A DNA stretch of 64,000 nt, from assembly GCF_002934545.1 (NCBI RefSeq), contig NZ_PTJA01000002.1, positions 372,001 through 436,000 on the forward strand, in the 5' to 3' direction. Both the position numbers and the translations under genes were made by a program. Source of the stretch: Lacrimispora xylanisolvens (lineage in GTDB: Bacteria > Bacillota > Clostridia > Lachnospirales > Lachnospiraceae). Position 1 is the stretch's first letter. Every line of letters starts with the position of its first letter. Below the pieces are notes generated by a model. The model worked only from the letters and a program-made list of their open reading frames with translations. It had not been told where the DNA came from and made no database searches. Shown here piece by piece: positions 1-7,867 of this stretch.

Positions 1-1
1 G

Positions 2-130
2 TCCATCTCAACCTTAACTCTGCTGGTTTCTCCGGAGTTAAAGCTCAGTGATAAGGGATTGTTTGATACGAAAGACAGGCAGGGAATTCCCCTGGTGGAA
101 AAATACGAGTATGAAAAAGGAAAAGGTTGA
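2..130 (+). CDS. 3' end of an unidentified gene (partial)
   Basis: An open frame without stops runs from the window edge to a TGA at 128-130 and encodes the last 42 residues of a protein. The tail is polar and charged, with Leu-rich residues at its beginning (STLTLLV) and a Lys/Glu-rich end. It might be the C-terminus of an ABC permease that partners the next gene, but there is too little to identify it. The TGA overlaps the TTG start of the following amidohydrolase by two bases (TTGA), which suggests translational coupling in one operon. Confidence 0.5.
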   Translation, partial: SISTLTLLVSPELKLSDKGLFDTKDRQGIPLVEKYEYEKGKG

Positions 131-1476
131 AAAGTGTGAGAACGGTAATCGTAAATGCTACAGTAGTAACCATGAATCAAAAAGGGGAAATCTATAATCC
201 GGGTTTTGTGATGTTTGAAGATGATGTGATCACAATGACAGGAGAAATGAAGGACTTAAAGGAAGATGCCAGCCTGGCGGATGCAACACGGCTGGATGCC
301 AGAAACGCAATCGTAATGCCCGGCATGATAAATCTTCATACCCACATGGGAATGATTCCGTTCCGGGGTCTTGGAGATGACTGTAAGGATCGTCTCCGTG
401 TCTTTCTGATTCCCATGGAGCAAAAATCCATGGATGAAGAACTGGTGTATCTCTCTACCCGTTATGCAGCCGCAGAAATGCTTCTTTCCGGTGTTACAAC
501 CGTTATGGATATGTATTATTACGAAGAAGAGGCTGCAAAAGCCATGGATGAGATGGGGCTCAGAGCAATCGCCGGGCAGACCGTTATGGATGAGGGAGCC
601 TGTGATTTTGAGGACCCGTCGGAAGCCATTGCTTACGGGGAGAACTTAATTAAAAAATATAAAAACCACCCGAGAATTACCGCCTGTATTGCGCCCCACG
701 GCACCACCACCTGTTCTCCAGATCTATTAAAAGAGGCATACAGAATTGATTCTTTCTATAAAGTACCATTCACCCTTCATACGGCGGAAATGGATTATGA
801 GATGGAATATTTTGAAAAAGAAAAAAACATGACTCCGGTCAGCTTTTTAAACAGTATCGGAGTACTTGGGAAAGAAACACTGGCTGCACACTGCATTCAT
901 ATGACAGAAGAGGATTTAGATCTTCTGAAAGAAAACAACGCGTCCGTTGCCCACTGTATCGGGTCCAATACAAAAGCCGCCAAGGGAGTTGCTCCAGTGA
1001 GCGGTATGAATCAGAGAGGGATTGCGGTTGGACTTGGAACAGACGGCCCCGCAAGCGGAAATACGCTGGATATACTGACCCAGATGAAACTGTGTGCAGA
1101 TTTTCATAAAAATGAAACAAAAGACAGAAGTGCGTTTCCTGCAAAAGACATTGTTGAGATGGCCACCATAAGGGGAGCAAAAGCCCTGGGGCTTGATGGC
1201 ATAACCGGATCTCTGGAACCGGGAAAGCAGGCAGATCTGGTGGTGATAGAGACGGATTCTGCCAATATGTTTCCTGTCTATGATCCTTATTCGGCTCTTG
1301 TTTACAGCGCCAATCCGTCCAATGTAGATACTGTTTATGTGGCGGGAGAATGTCTGGTAGAAGGAAAACGATTGAAAAAAAGCAACATGGAAGAGATTCG
1401 AAAATGCCTCCTAAACAAAATGAAACAGACGGATTTTGGAAAATATATGGAGCTTAACCGGGATTTGGATCTGTAA
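127..1476 (+). CDS. Amidohydrolase, MtaD/SsnA-type nucleoside or purine deaminase
   Basis: A cytosolic metal-dependent hydrolase of the amidohydrolase superfamily, most like the 5-methylthioadenosine/S-adenosylhomocysteine deaminase group. It has 449 residues, the usual length. The metal-binding HxH lies in NLHTHMG near residue 72. Further metal and substrate histidines are seen in LHTAEMD and AAHCIHM, and the catalytic Asp in GTDGPASGN. The C-terminal GxLEPGKQADLVV strand belongs to the composite beta-sandwich domain. The TTG start overlaps the preceding stop and sits behind a GAAAAAGGAAAAGG purine stretch. Subfamilies differ in substrate (MTA, SAH, 5'-deoxyadenosine, guanine, atrazine-like compounds), and this cannot be decided from the sequence alone. 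Confidence 0.8.
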   Translation: MKSVRTVIVNATVVTMNQKGEIYNPGFVMFEDDVITMTGEMKDLKEDASLADATRLDARNAIVMPGMINLHTHMGMIPFRGLGDDCKDRLRVFLIPMEQKSMDEELVYLSTRYAAAEMLLSGVTTVMDMYYYEEEAAKAMDEMGLRAIAGQTVMDEGACDFEDPSEAIAYGENLIKKYKNHPRITACIAPHGTTTCSPDLLKEAYRIDSFYKVPFTLHTAEMDYEMEYFEKEKNMTPVSFLNSIGVLGKETLAAHCIHMTEEDLDLLKENNASVAHCIGSNTKAAKGVAPVSGMNQRGIAVGLGTDGPASGNTLDILTQMKLCADFHKNETKDRSAFPAKDIVEMATIRGAKALGLDGITGSLEPGKQADLVVIETDSANMFPVYDPYSALVYSANPSNVDTVYVAGECLVEGKRLKKSNMEEIRKCLLNKMKQTDFGKYMELNRDLDL

Positions 1477-1539
1477 ATAAAAGTCAGCTGGTATCAGATT
1501 TTAAGATCCGGCAACAATATAAAAAGAGGATATAAGTAT

Positions 1540-1568
1540 TTGACAACTATATGCCCCTGTGGTAAACT
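1540..1568 (+). promoter_or_regulatory. Sigma-A type promoter for rpsO-pnp
   Basis: TTGACA at 1540-1545 and TAAACT at 1563-1568 are separated by 17 bases. The element leaves a leader of about 90 nt before rpsO (roughly 1575-1664) with GC-rich self-complementary stretches such as GGTACC. Ribosomal protein S15 often controls its own mRNA in this region, but no specific S15 site is claimed here. Confidence 0.65.
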
Positions 1569-1664
1569 ATATCAGTATGAATACGCGCCGGTACCCGGTA
1601 TTTCGGACACTCCATCCATTGCTTGGTACAAGGTGAGAATCTTAAATTTAAGGAGGAAATCAAC

Positions 1665-1931
1665 ATGATTTCAAAGGAAAAGAAAGCAGCTATTATTTCT
1701 GAATATGGCAGAAAGCCTGGCGATACAGGTTCACCGGAAGTTCAGATCGCAATTCTGACAGAGAGAATCACAGAGTTAACAGATCATCTTCAGCAGAATC
1801 CAAAAGATCATCATTCCAGAAGAGGTCTTCTGATGATGGTTGGACAGAGAAGAGGTCTTCTTGATTACTTAAAGAAAACCGATCTTGAAGGATATCGTAC
1901 TTTAATTGAGAAGTTAGGAATCAGAAAATAA
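1665..1931 (+). CDS. rpsO: 30S ribosomal protein S15
   Basis: Encodes S15, a primary 16S rRNA-binding protein that nucleates assembly of the 30S platform. The product is 88 residues, the standard bacterial length, and contains the family pattern [17 protein letters not shown] followed by HHSRRGL and the QRRGLLDYL helix. The ATG at 1665 was chosen over an in-frame upstream start because a perfect AGGAGG lies at 1651-1656 and the protein then begins with the canonical MISKEKK. A hairpin follows the stop, and pnp lies downstream, the widely conserved rpsO-pnp order. Confidence 0.98.
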   Translation: MISKEKKAAIISEYGRKPGDTGSPEVQIAILTERITELTDHLQQNPKDHHSRRGLLMMVGQRRGLLDYLKKTDLEGYRTLIEKLGIRK

Positions 1932-1940
1932 TAACCATTT

Positions 1941-1963
1941 AGGGTGGAGAACTTCTCCACCCT
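1941..1963 (+). terminator. Hairpin after rpsO, weak intrinsic terminator
   Basis: A perfect 10-bp stem (AGGGTGGAGA with TCTCCACCCT) encloses a 3-nt loop, but only a mixed ATCTGTCTATT tail follows instead of a T run. It may give partial termination or protect the rpsO 3' end, with read-through to pnp. Confidence 0.55.
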
Positions 1964-1991
1964 ATCTGTCTATTAAGAAAAGGATGTTAAA

Positions 1992-2090
1992 AGTAGAAGT
2001 ATCCCCCGAGACCGCTGATGTACGCGTAAAAATAAGACCTGAAACATGGGATTTTTTACGCGCAGATCAGTAGTTTCGGCATCTTCTACT
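1992..2090 (+). promoter_or_regulatory. Long imperfect hairpin in the rpsO-pnp intergenic leader
   Basis: The arms 1992-2033 and 2051-2090 are complementary over most of their length. The base is AGTAGAAG with CTTCTACT. The middle pairs CGAGAC..CTGAT with ATCAG..TTTCG. The top pairs ACGCGTAAAAAT with ATTTTTTACGCG around a loop at 2034-2050. The structure ends about 35 nt before the pnp start. In Escherichia coli a long pnp leader stem is cut by RNase III and used by PNPase for autocontrol. The position here is the same, so a comparable role is inferred. Confidence 0.7.
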
Positions 2091-2124
2091 GTTAATATAA
2101 ATTTATTTTTAAGGAGATACCAGT

Positions 2125-4263
2125 ATGTATAAGAGTTTCAGTATGGAGCTTGCAGGCAGAACACTGACCGTTGAAGTGGGCAGAGTTGCCAAGCAGGCAA
2201 ACGGTGCAGCATTGATGCACTATGGAGATACCGTTGTATTAGCAACTGCAACTGCATCCGATAAACCCAGAGACGGAATTGATTTCTTCCCTCTGAGTGT
2301 AGAATACGAAGAAAAATTATATGCAGTCGGAAAGATTCCGGGAGGCTTTAACAAGAGAGAAGGAAAGGCATCTGAGAATTCCATTTTAACCTCACGTGTG
2401 ATTGACCGTCCCATGAGACCGCTGTTCCCTAAAGATTACCGCAACGATGTAACTTTGGATAATATCGTTATGTCAGTTGATCAGGACTGCTCACCGGAAT
2501 TGACCGCCATGATCGGTTCTGCTATTGCAACCAGCATTTCTGATATTCCATTTGATGGTCCATGTTCTTCCACACAGGTAGGGCTTGTTGACGGAGAATT
2601 GGTGATCAATCCAACTCAGGCACAGAAGCAGGCTTCTGACATGGCTCTTACTGTTGCTTCTACCAGAGAGAAAGTAATTATGATTGAAGCCGGAGCCAAC
2701 GAGGTTGCGGAAGATGTTATGATTCAGGCAATTTTTAAAGCTCATGAGGTAAACCAGGAGATCATTAAGTTTATTGATACCATCGTTGCTGAGTGCGGAA
2801 AAACAAAGCATGAATATACCAGCTGCGCAGTACCGGAAGAATTATTTGCAGCCATCAAAGAGATTGTAACTCCTGAAGAGATGGAAGTTGCTGTCTTTAC
2901 AGATGAGAAGCAGATCAGAGAAGAGAACATTCGGAATATCACCAAGAAGTTAGAAGAGGCTTTTGCTGAAAAAGAAGAGTGGCTGGCTGTACTTTCTGAA
3001 GCCATTTATCAGTATCAGAAGAAGACTGTCCGCAAGATGATCTTAAAGGATCACAAGCGTCCGGATGGCCGTGCCATGAATCAGATCCGTCATCTGGCAG
3101 CAGAGATCGATCTGCTTCCAAGAGTACACGGTTCTGCGATGTTCACCCGTGGACAGACTCAGATTTTAAATATCTGTACTCTGGCTCCATTATCTGAAAG
3201 CCAGAGACTGGACGGCATCGATGATATGGAAACTTCCAAGAGATATATGCACCACTATAATTTCCCATCCTTCTCTGTAGGAGAGACAAGACCTTCCAGA
3301 GGACCGGGACGCCGCGAGATCGGTCATGGTGCACTGGCAGAAAGAGCTCTTGTTCCGGTTCTTCCTTCAGAAGTGGAATTCCCATATGCAATCCGTACCG
3401 TTTCCGAGACCATGGAATCCAACGGTTCCACTTCTCAGGCCAGCATCTGTTCTTCCTCCATGTCCTTAATGGCAGCAGGTGTGCCCATTAAGTCAGCAGT
3501 AGCAGGAATTTCCTGTGGTCTGGTTACCGGAGATACAGATGATGATTATGTGGTTTTAACTGACATTCAGGGTCTGGAAGATTTCTTTGGAGATATGGAC
3601 TTTAAGGTAGGTGGTACCCATAAGGGAATCACTGCCATTCAGATGGATATTAAGATTCACGGTTTAACAAGACCAATTATTGAAGAAGCAATCCGCACCA
3701 CAAGAGAAGCCAGACTTTACATTCTTGATGAGATTATGGCAAAAGCCATTGCAGAACCTCGTAAAGAAGTTGGAAAATATGCTCCTAAGATTGACCAGAT
3801 TTCCATTGATCCTCAGAAGATCGGTGATGTAGTGGGCAAGCAGGGCAAGGTAATCAACAAGATTATCGAAGAAACCGGCGTGAAGATCGATATTTCTGAT
3901 GATGGAAGTGTTTCTGTATGCGGAACCGATCAGGCGATGATTGACCGTGCAAAACAGATTATCAAGAGCATCGTGACTGATATTGAAGCAGGACAGATCT
4001 TTACTGGTAAAGTAGTAAGAATTATGAACTTCGGTGCCTTCGTAGAACTTGCTCCTAACAAAGACGGTATGATTCATATTTCCAAGCTTTCCGATAAGAG
4101 AGTTGCGAAGGTGGAAGATGTAGTAAACATCGGAGATATGGTTACTGTAAAAGTTATGGAAGTAGATAAGATGGGCAGAATCAACTTAAGCATGAAGCCA
4201 GGCGATTTAACTGCAAAAGCAGAAGAGCCAAAGGAAGCGAAAGAAGAAACTGTAACAGAATAA
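2125..4263 (+). CDS. pnp: Polyribonucleotide nucleotidyltransferase (PNPase)
   Basis: A phosphorolytic 3'-5' exoribonuclease that degrades RNA to nucleoside diphosphates and forms a trimeric ring in the cytosol. The 712-residue product has the full family layout: a first RNase PH domain (about 10-140), an alpha-helical linker domain, a second catalytic RNase PH domain (about 310-540, with FSVGETRPSRGPGRREIGHG and GDTDDDYV containing catalytic aspartates), a KH domain with VGKQGKVI near 570, and an S1 domain from GQIFTGKVVRI to INLSMK. The C-terminus is short and acidic. The ATG follows AAGGAG at 2112. It is probably expressed with rpsO and modulated by the leader hairpin. Confidence 0.98.
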   Translation: MYKSFSMELAGRTLTVEVGRVAKQANGAALMHYGDTVVLATATASDKPRDGIDFFPLSVEYEEKLYAVGKIPGGFNKREGKASENSILTSRVIDRPMRPLFPKDYRNDVTLDNIVMSVDQDCSPELTAMIGSAIATSISDIPFDGPCSSTQVGLVDGELVINPTQAQKQASDMALTVASTREKVIMIEAGANEVAEDVMIQAIFKAHEVNQEIIKFIDTIVAECGKTKHEYTSCAVPEELFAAIKEIVTPEEMEVAVFTDEKQIREENIRNITKKLEEAFAEKEEWLAVLSEAIYQYQKKTVRKMILKDHKRPDGRAMNQIRHLAAEIDLLPRVHGSAMFTRGQTQILNICTLAPLSESQRLDGIDDMETSKRYMHHYNFPSFSVGETRPSRGPGRREIGHGALAERALVPVLPSEVEFPYAIRTVSETMESNGSTSQASICSSSMSLMAAGVPIKSAVAGISCGLVTGDTDDDYVVLTDIQGLEDFFGDMDFKVGGTHKGITAIQMDIKIHGLTRPIIEEAIRTTREARLYILDEIMAKAIAEPRKEVGKYAPKIDQISIDPQKIGDVVGKQGKVINKIIEETGVKIDISDDGSVSVCGTDQAMIDRAKQIIKSIVTDIEAGQIFTGKVVRIMNFGAFVELAPNKDGMIHISKLSDKRVAKVEDVVNIGDMVTVKVMEVDKMGRINLSMKPGDLTAKAEEPKEAKEETVTE

Positions 4264-4274
4264 AAGCTGTTTAA

Positions 4275-4317
4275 ATAACAGGCAGCAGACAGGATCCAAC
4301 TGTCTGCTGCCTGTTAT
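4275..4317. terminator. Bidirectional hairpin between pnp and the convergent gene
   Basis: A perfect 18-bp stem (4275-4292 with 4300-4317) closes a GATCCAA loop between two convergent genes. There is no long T run on either side, but the position and stem strength fit a shared terminator. The right arm touches the stop codon of the minus-strand gene. Confidence 0.7.
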
Positions 4318-5015
4318 CAATTCCCCGGAAATTCCTGAAAGAGAAGATGAAAGTTACTGTGGCGGTTTAAAGAATTGGTGCCCTGGCTGATGAATTCCCA
4401 GGTATCTCTGTAATCGCCGGGAACCGTAAAATCATTACCGGAAAGTAAGGAGATGAAGGCAGAAGGGTTTGAAGAGTAGCGGTCTGCAAAGGCGTCTGCA
4501 TAATTGACTTTTTCTTCATCAGTCAGATTTTTTTTGCTGTTATGAAAGATATGCTCCAGATTTCTGGAGAAGTAGTAGATAGAGTAGGGGATGGTACCAA
4601 TTTTTCCAGTAAGGGAAAGCCGGGATAATATCTGGGATTTTCTTGCATTGCGGTTAATTACAGTTTCCGGAGATCGGGTTTCAATGTGATCGTTAAAATA
4701 CAAGATTTCCGCCTGATCTGCGTAAACCACCTGATCCTCCCTGATAAATGCACCATCCATATCAACCAGATGTATTACTTTTAATATATCTTTTTTGTCG
4801 AATCCATAACGTTTTCGTTCTATATCAATGTGCTGATTCACGGTTTTTACTGCATTTTGGGCATTTACCGACCAGTTACTGGTTAAATCCCCATGTACAA
4901 TATGAAACCTGACGTCTTCCTTCTGAAAAATCTGTTTCAAAACAGGGCTCAGGGTTCCTTCGTCCGTGGGTCCTTCTGCAATAAAAAGAATGACTTTTTT
5001 AGTCTTGTTTATCAT
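4317..5015 (-). CDS. TOPRIM-like protein, partner of an AAA ATPase
   Basis: A protein of 232 residues whose N-terminal half has TOPRIM features: a hydrophobic strand leading to an acidic motif (FIAEGPTDE, Glu14) and, after about 70 residues, VIHLVDMDGAF with Asp85 and Asp87. TOPRIM domains of this type are metal-dependent nucleases in RloB-like and PARIS AriB proteins. The remainder is not recognised. The ATG at 5015 has AAAGGCGG upstream on its strand and overlaps the end of the ATPase gene by 17 bases, so the two are translationally coupled. Assignment to a named defence family is uncertain. Confidence 0.65.
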   Translation of the reverse strand: MINKTKKVILFIAEGPTDEGTLSPVLKQIFQKEDVRFHIVHGDLTSNWSVNAQNAVKTVNQHIDIERKRYGFDKKDILKVIHLVDMDGAFIREDQVVYADQAEILYFNDHIETRSPETVINRNARKSQILSRLSLTGKIGTIPYSIYYFSRNLEHIFHNSKKNLTDEEKVNYADAFADRYSSNPSAFISLLSGNDFTVPGDYRDTWEFISQGTNSLNRHSNFHLLFQEFPGN

Positions 5016-6402
5016 AGAAAACCGCCTTTCCGGCACGCCGGAATGCGCGTCCAATTTCTACACTGTCTGTTTCTTCATAAATCTCCTCAGGCTGTCCTCC
5101 AAGTGTGATACTGCGCAGATACATATCCCGCAGGTTGTTGTTGCTTTTTACATTCTGAAGCCGGATATACCGGTTGGACGGATTTGCAGTGGAAAAAAGA
5201 ATGCTTCTTTTGTGGATCATCTCCAGCGGTCTTAAATTGTGTGACGTAAAAATAAGCTGGCCTTTTGCCCCTTTTTCGAATACAGATAAAATCTCCCCTA
5301 ACAGATATTCATAGATTCCAGCATCCAGTTCATCGATAATCAGGCACATGGAAGGGTGGTTATAGACGCACATCAGGACGTTCAGAACAGAGATAATCTT
5401 AATGATCCCTTCGGATTCATACTTAAGAGGGATTACAACTTCACCACGTTTTGATATCAGCTGAATCCGGTAGCCGGGTGCGCCGTTTTCCCGAAGCTGT
5501 TCCCCAAAGTTATGAATTCCTATGGTCAGCCCTGGAATGAGTGAGGTTAAAACCGAATTCATCTCTTCGATAATCTGGGTAACAAGCTGAAACTGATCCT
5601 TGCTGATCACCGAAGGATCATCAAGGCGGATGGTTAAATCACCTTTTGCAATCCGGTTTCCCAGGTTTAAACGAAACGCAAATGGAAGCCTGGAACTGGT
5701 GGTGATGGAACCGGAATGAGCGCTTGAAATAACAAACAGATTAAAGGAAGCGTATTGGTATAATGCCTCTATCACTGACAGGTAATCTTCAGTGACCTCT
5801 TCCGGTGCTGACTGAAATATGCTTCTGCTTTCCTGACTGAATAAAAAGGAGGAAGTGTTTTTCTGAGCCAGCTTTTTTGCCACGCTTAAGTTAATCCGGA
5901 TGTCTTCCCCGCTTTTAGCCAGGGCTTCGTAACGGTATTTGGGTGTAAAGACAGGCCCGTTTGATGATGAGGAATAATCAATTAAAGTTTTCTTATTTTC
6001 AAACCGGGTTCCATTCCAGACAGCTGTACTTAAGGTTTCTCCGGATATCTCCATGGGAAAACTGTCACCTCTTATGAACTCTGCCGTATATTCCGCCAGA
6101 ATGGACTTGTCAGAAAAACGAATCAGAAATTTCACTGTGATGCTGCAGCTTCCTGATTCTTCGGAAATATAGTGAACCGTGTCTTCCGGCAGTGATTTTC
6201 CAGCTAAAAGCATCTGAATGATGTCCATGGCTTCGATTACGGCAGTTTTTCCCGAACCATTTTGTCCATATATACCAAGCAGATCTGCTTTATCTGTAAA
6301 ATAGTTTTTTTCTGCATGGGCTGGCATCTCAATCTTTCCATAATGTGTATTTTTTAAATCGGTTAGCTGGATTTCGCTGATCCGGACAATCGCTTCTGGC
6401 AT
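4999..6402 (-). CDS. AAA (AAA_15/21-type) ATPase of a probable defence pair
   Basis: A 467-residue ABC/SMC-like ATPase. Walker A is GQNGSGKT at residues 46-53. Walker B is LIIDELD at 354-360, followed by a switch histidine in FTSHN near 388. The middle contains no membrane segment. Standalone ATPases of this kind act with a nuclease in RloAB, PARIS (AriA) and OLD-like systems. The coupled TOPRIM gene downstream supports such a role. The ATG at 6402 is preceded by AGAGGAGGT on the minus strand. Exact system membership needs a profile search. A role in RNA or DNA metabolism other than defence is possible. Confidence 0.75.
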   Translation of the reverse strand: MPEAIVRISEIQLTDLKNTHYGKIEMPAHAEKNYFTDKADLLGIYGQNGSGKTAVIEAMDIIQMLLAGKSLPEDTVHYISEESGSCSITVKFLIRFSDKSILAEYTAEFIRGDSFPMEISGETLSTAVWNGTRFENKKTLIDYSSSSNGPVFTPKYRYEALAKSGEDIRINLSVAKKLAQKNTSSFLFSQESRSIFQSAPEEVTEDYLSVIEALYQYASFNLFVISSAHSGSITTSSRLPFAFRLNLGNRIAKGDLTIRLDDPSVISKDQFQLVTQIIEEMNSVLTSLIPGLTIGIHNFGEQLRENGAPGYRIQLISKRGEVVIPLKYESEGIIKIISVLNVLMCVYNHPSMCLIIDELDAGIYEYLLGEILSVFEKGAKGQLIFTSHNLRPLEMIHKRSILFSTANPSNRYIRLQNVKSNNNLRDMYLRSITLGGQPEEIYEETDSVEIGRAFRRAGKAVFYDKQD

Positions 6403-6723
6403 AGATACCTCCTCTAAAAATTTTTGTTAATTTTATAGTAACATAAATAAAAGAAAACTCAATGTAAAAAATAAATATCGATACAATTTGTATCACTTTA
6501 TATTATTACACATTTAAAAACTTATGATACATGCAGATTACTATTTGATAATTAAATCAGTGATTGTCTGACCATTAATAGTGAATAGTGAAAAAAGACA
6601 AGATTATACCAAAAATTACATACAGCGTGCTAATTATTACATATATCTACATTTTGTAACAATTTTATGTATAATGAATAGGTAATTAATTAGTGATAAC
6701 CTTAAACCTTAGGAGGAGTATTT
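6403..6723. other. AT-rich divergent intergenic region with a small palindrome
   Basis: A gene-free stretch of 321 bases between divergent genes. The clearest element is GATACAAtTTGTATC at 6480-6494, a perfect palindrome about its central T, which shares GATAC..GTATC half-sites with the palindrome upstream of the XRE gene at 8962-8980. A TATAAT at 6670-6675 is a possible -10 for the gene at 6724, with a poor -35 (TCTACA, 18-base spacing). No RNA gene or small ORF with a good ribosome binding site was seen. Confidence 0.4.
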
Positions 6724-7221
6724 ATGACAGAGGAACAACAGAAACTATATGAGAGGAAAGCGGAATTATTTGTAGGAGAGAATTATGGATATTACGAAAA
6801 ACAGTGGCGTGGCAGAATGATGCAGCAAAACTTCTGCAGCTGGAACTGGGCGGCATTCTTTTTCCCCTTATATTGGCTGGTATACAGAAAAATGTATTTG
6901 GAAGGTTTTTTATTTGGGGTTATCACTTTATTTGCAGCTATCATTCCAGGAAGTAGACTGATTCTGCATATATTAGTTGGTATTTACGCCAACTCTTATT
7001 ACCGAAAGAGAGAATTAAAAGTTCTGGCACAAACCAGACAATTGACAGAATGGGAAGCAATCCAGTACATAAAAAAACTAGGTGGTACCAGTGTTTTAGG
7101 CATCTTCGCTGCCTTACTGATAACAGTTTTTGTTGCCTTTACCGGTATCATTTTATTTCCTACTGGAGAGAAAGAAATTAATTTACAGTCTGTACGGTAC
7201 AAAACCTTGATGATTCAATAG
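6724..7221 (+). CDS. DUF2628-type small membrane protein
   Basis: A 165-residue protein. The polar N-terminus with QNFCSWNWAAFFFPLYWLVYRKMY matches the DUF2628 pattern (aromatic-rich first membrane segment). Two more hydrophobic segments follow: GFLFGVITLFAAIIPG and LGIFAALLITVFVAFTGIILF. AGGAGG at 6711 precedes the ATG. Function is unknown in the family. The next gene starts only 9 bases after its stop, so the two are probably cotranscribed. Confidence 0.7.
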   Translation: MTEEQQKLYERKAELFVGENYGYYEKQWRGRMMQQNFCSWNWAAFFFPLYWLVYRKMYLEGFLFGVITLFAAIIPGSRLILHILVGIYANSYYRKRELKVLAQTRQLTEWEAIQYIKKLGGTSVLGIFAALLITVFVAFTGIILFPTGEKEINLQSVRYKTLMIQ

Positions 7222-7230
7222 GATGGAATA

Positions 7231-7815
7231 ATGAAAAAATATAGAATAAATATCTTCTGTTTACTGATCTTATTAATACTCTTTTCAGCTGCATTATTAT
7301 TTACTAAAAATAATGTATCCAAAGAAGCCGGTTCTTTAAACATCAATGCTGGAGTACAGGATGCGATCAATAATTTGGATCAATACGCGGATTATTTTAA
7401 GGATAATCAATGGAATGCGGAAATTGTAACATATGATGATAAAGAGTGTTTAAACATAAAATTTGCTTCTGATGTGGAAGCTTTATATGGACCGGATTTA
7501 ATAAAAATCAATAATAAGATTTTGTATCAGTATTATGGCAAGGAATATATCGTAAATTTAGAAATTAATAATATAGATCTGACAAAAAAGACTGCAAGGG
7601 TATCAACGGAATATAATGGAGGATATGGCACAACGGTTTGTTATTATCTCCCGGATTTTTATGACATGAAACCTGATTGGGGAGATTATTTGCAGGCAGA
7701 CTTAGATATTAAAAAAATCATATCAAAGGAAGAACTAAAGGAATTATACTGTACAGCAGAACAGATGAAAGAAATGATAAATAATGAATATATGCGGCAA
7801 AATCAAACTAAATGA
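7231..7815 (+). CDS. Hypothetical membrane-anchored extracytoplasmic protein
   Basis: A 194-residue protein that I do not recognise. Residues 7-26 form one hydrophobic signal/anchor segment (FCLLILLILFSAALLF). The rest is hydrophilic, rich in Asn, Asp, Tyr and Lys, and predicted to be outside the cell. No cysteine lipobox is present. The start has only a modest AGGATGG ribosome site, consistent with coupling to the upstream membrane protein. A hairpin follows the stop. Confidence 0.6.
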   Translation: MKKYRINIFCLLILLILFSAALLFTKNNVSKEAGSLNINAGVQDAINNLDQYADYFKDNQWNAEIVTYDDKECLNIKFASDVEALYGPDLIKINNKILYQYYGKEYIVNLEINNIDLTKKTARVSTEYNGGYGTTVCYYLPDFYDMKPDWGDYLQADLDIKKIISKEELKELYCTAEQMKEMINNEYMRQNQTK

Positions 7816-7830
7816 AAGCCTGACTCCATA

Positions 7831-7859
7831 GGAGCCGGGGAATATGTTCTCCCGGCTCT
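7831..7859. terminator. Intrinsic terminator-like hairpin between convergent genes
   Basis: GGAGCCGGG pairs with CCCGGCTCT (last pair G-U) around an 11-nt loop and is followed by TAAGCTTTTTA. It lies between the hypothetical gene and the convergent XRE gene. Confidence 0.6.
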
Positions 7860-7867
7860 TAAGCTTT

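Noticed and set aside
839-1180. Long open frames antisense to strong genes (for example opposite the amidohydrolase, pnp and citrate lyase genes)
   Set aside because: They overlap genes with clear family motifs, lack ribosome sites and have low-complexity or improbable protein sequence, so they were treated as shadows.
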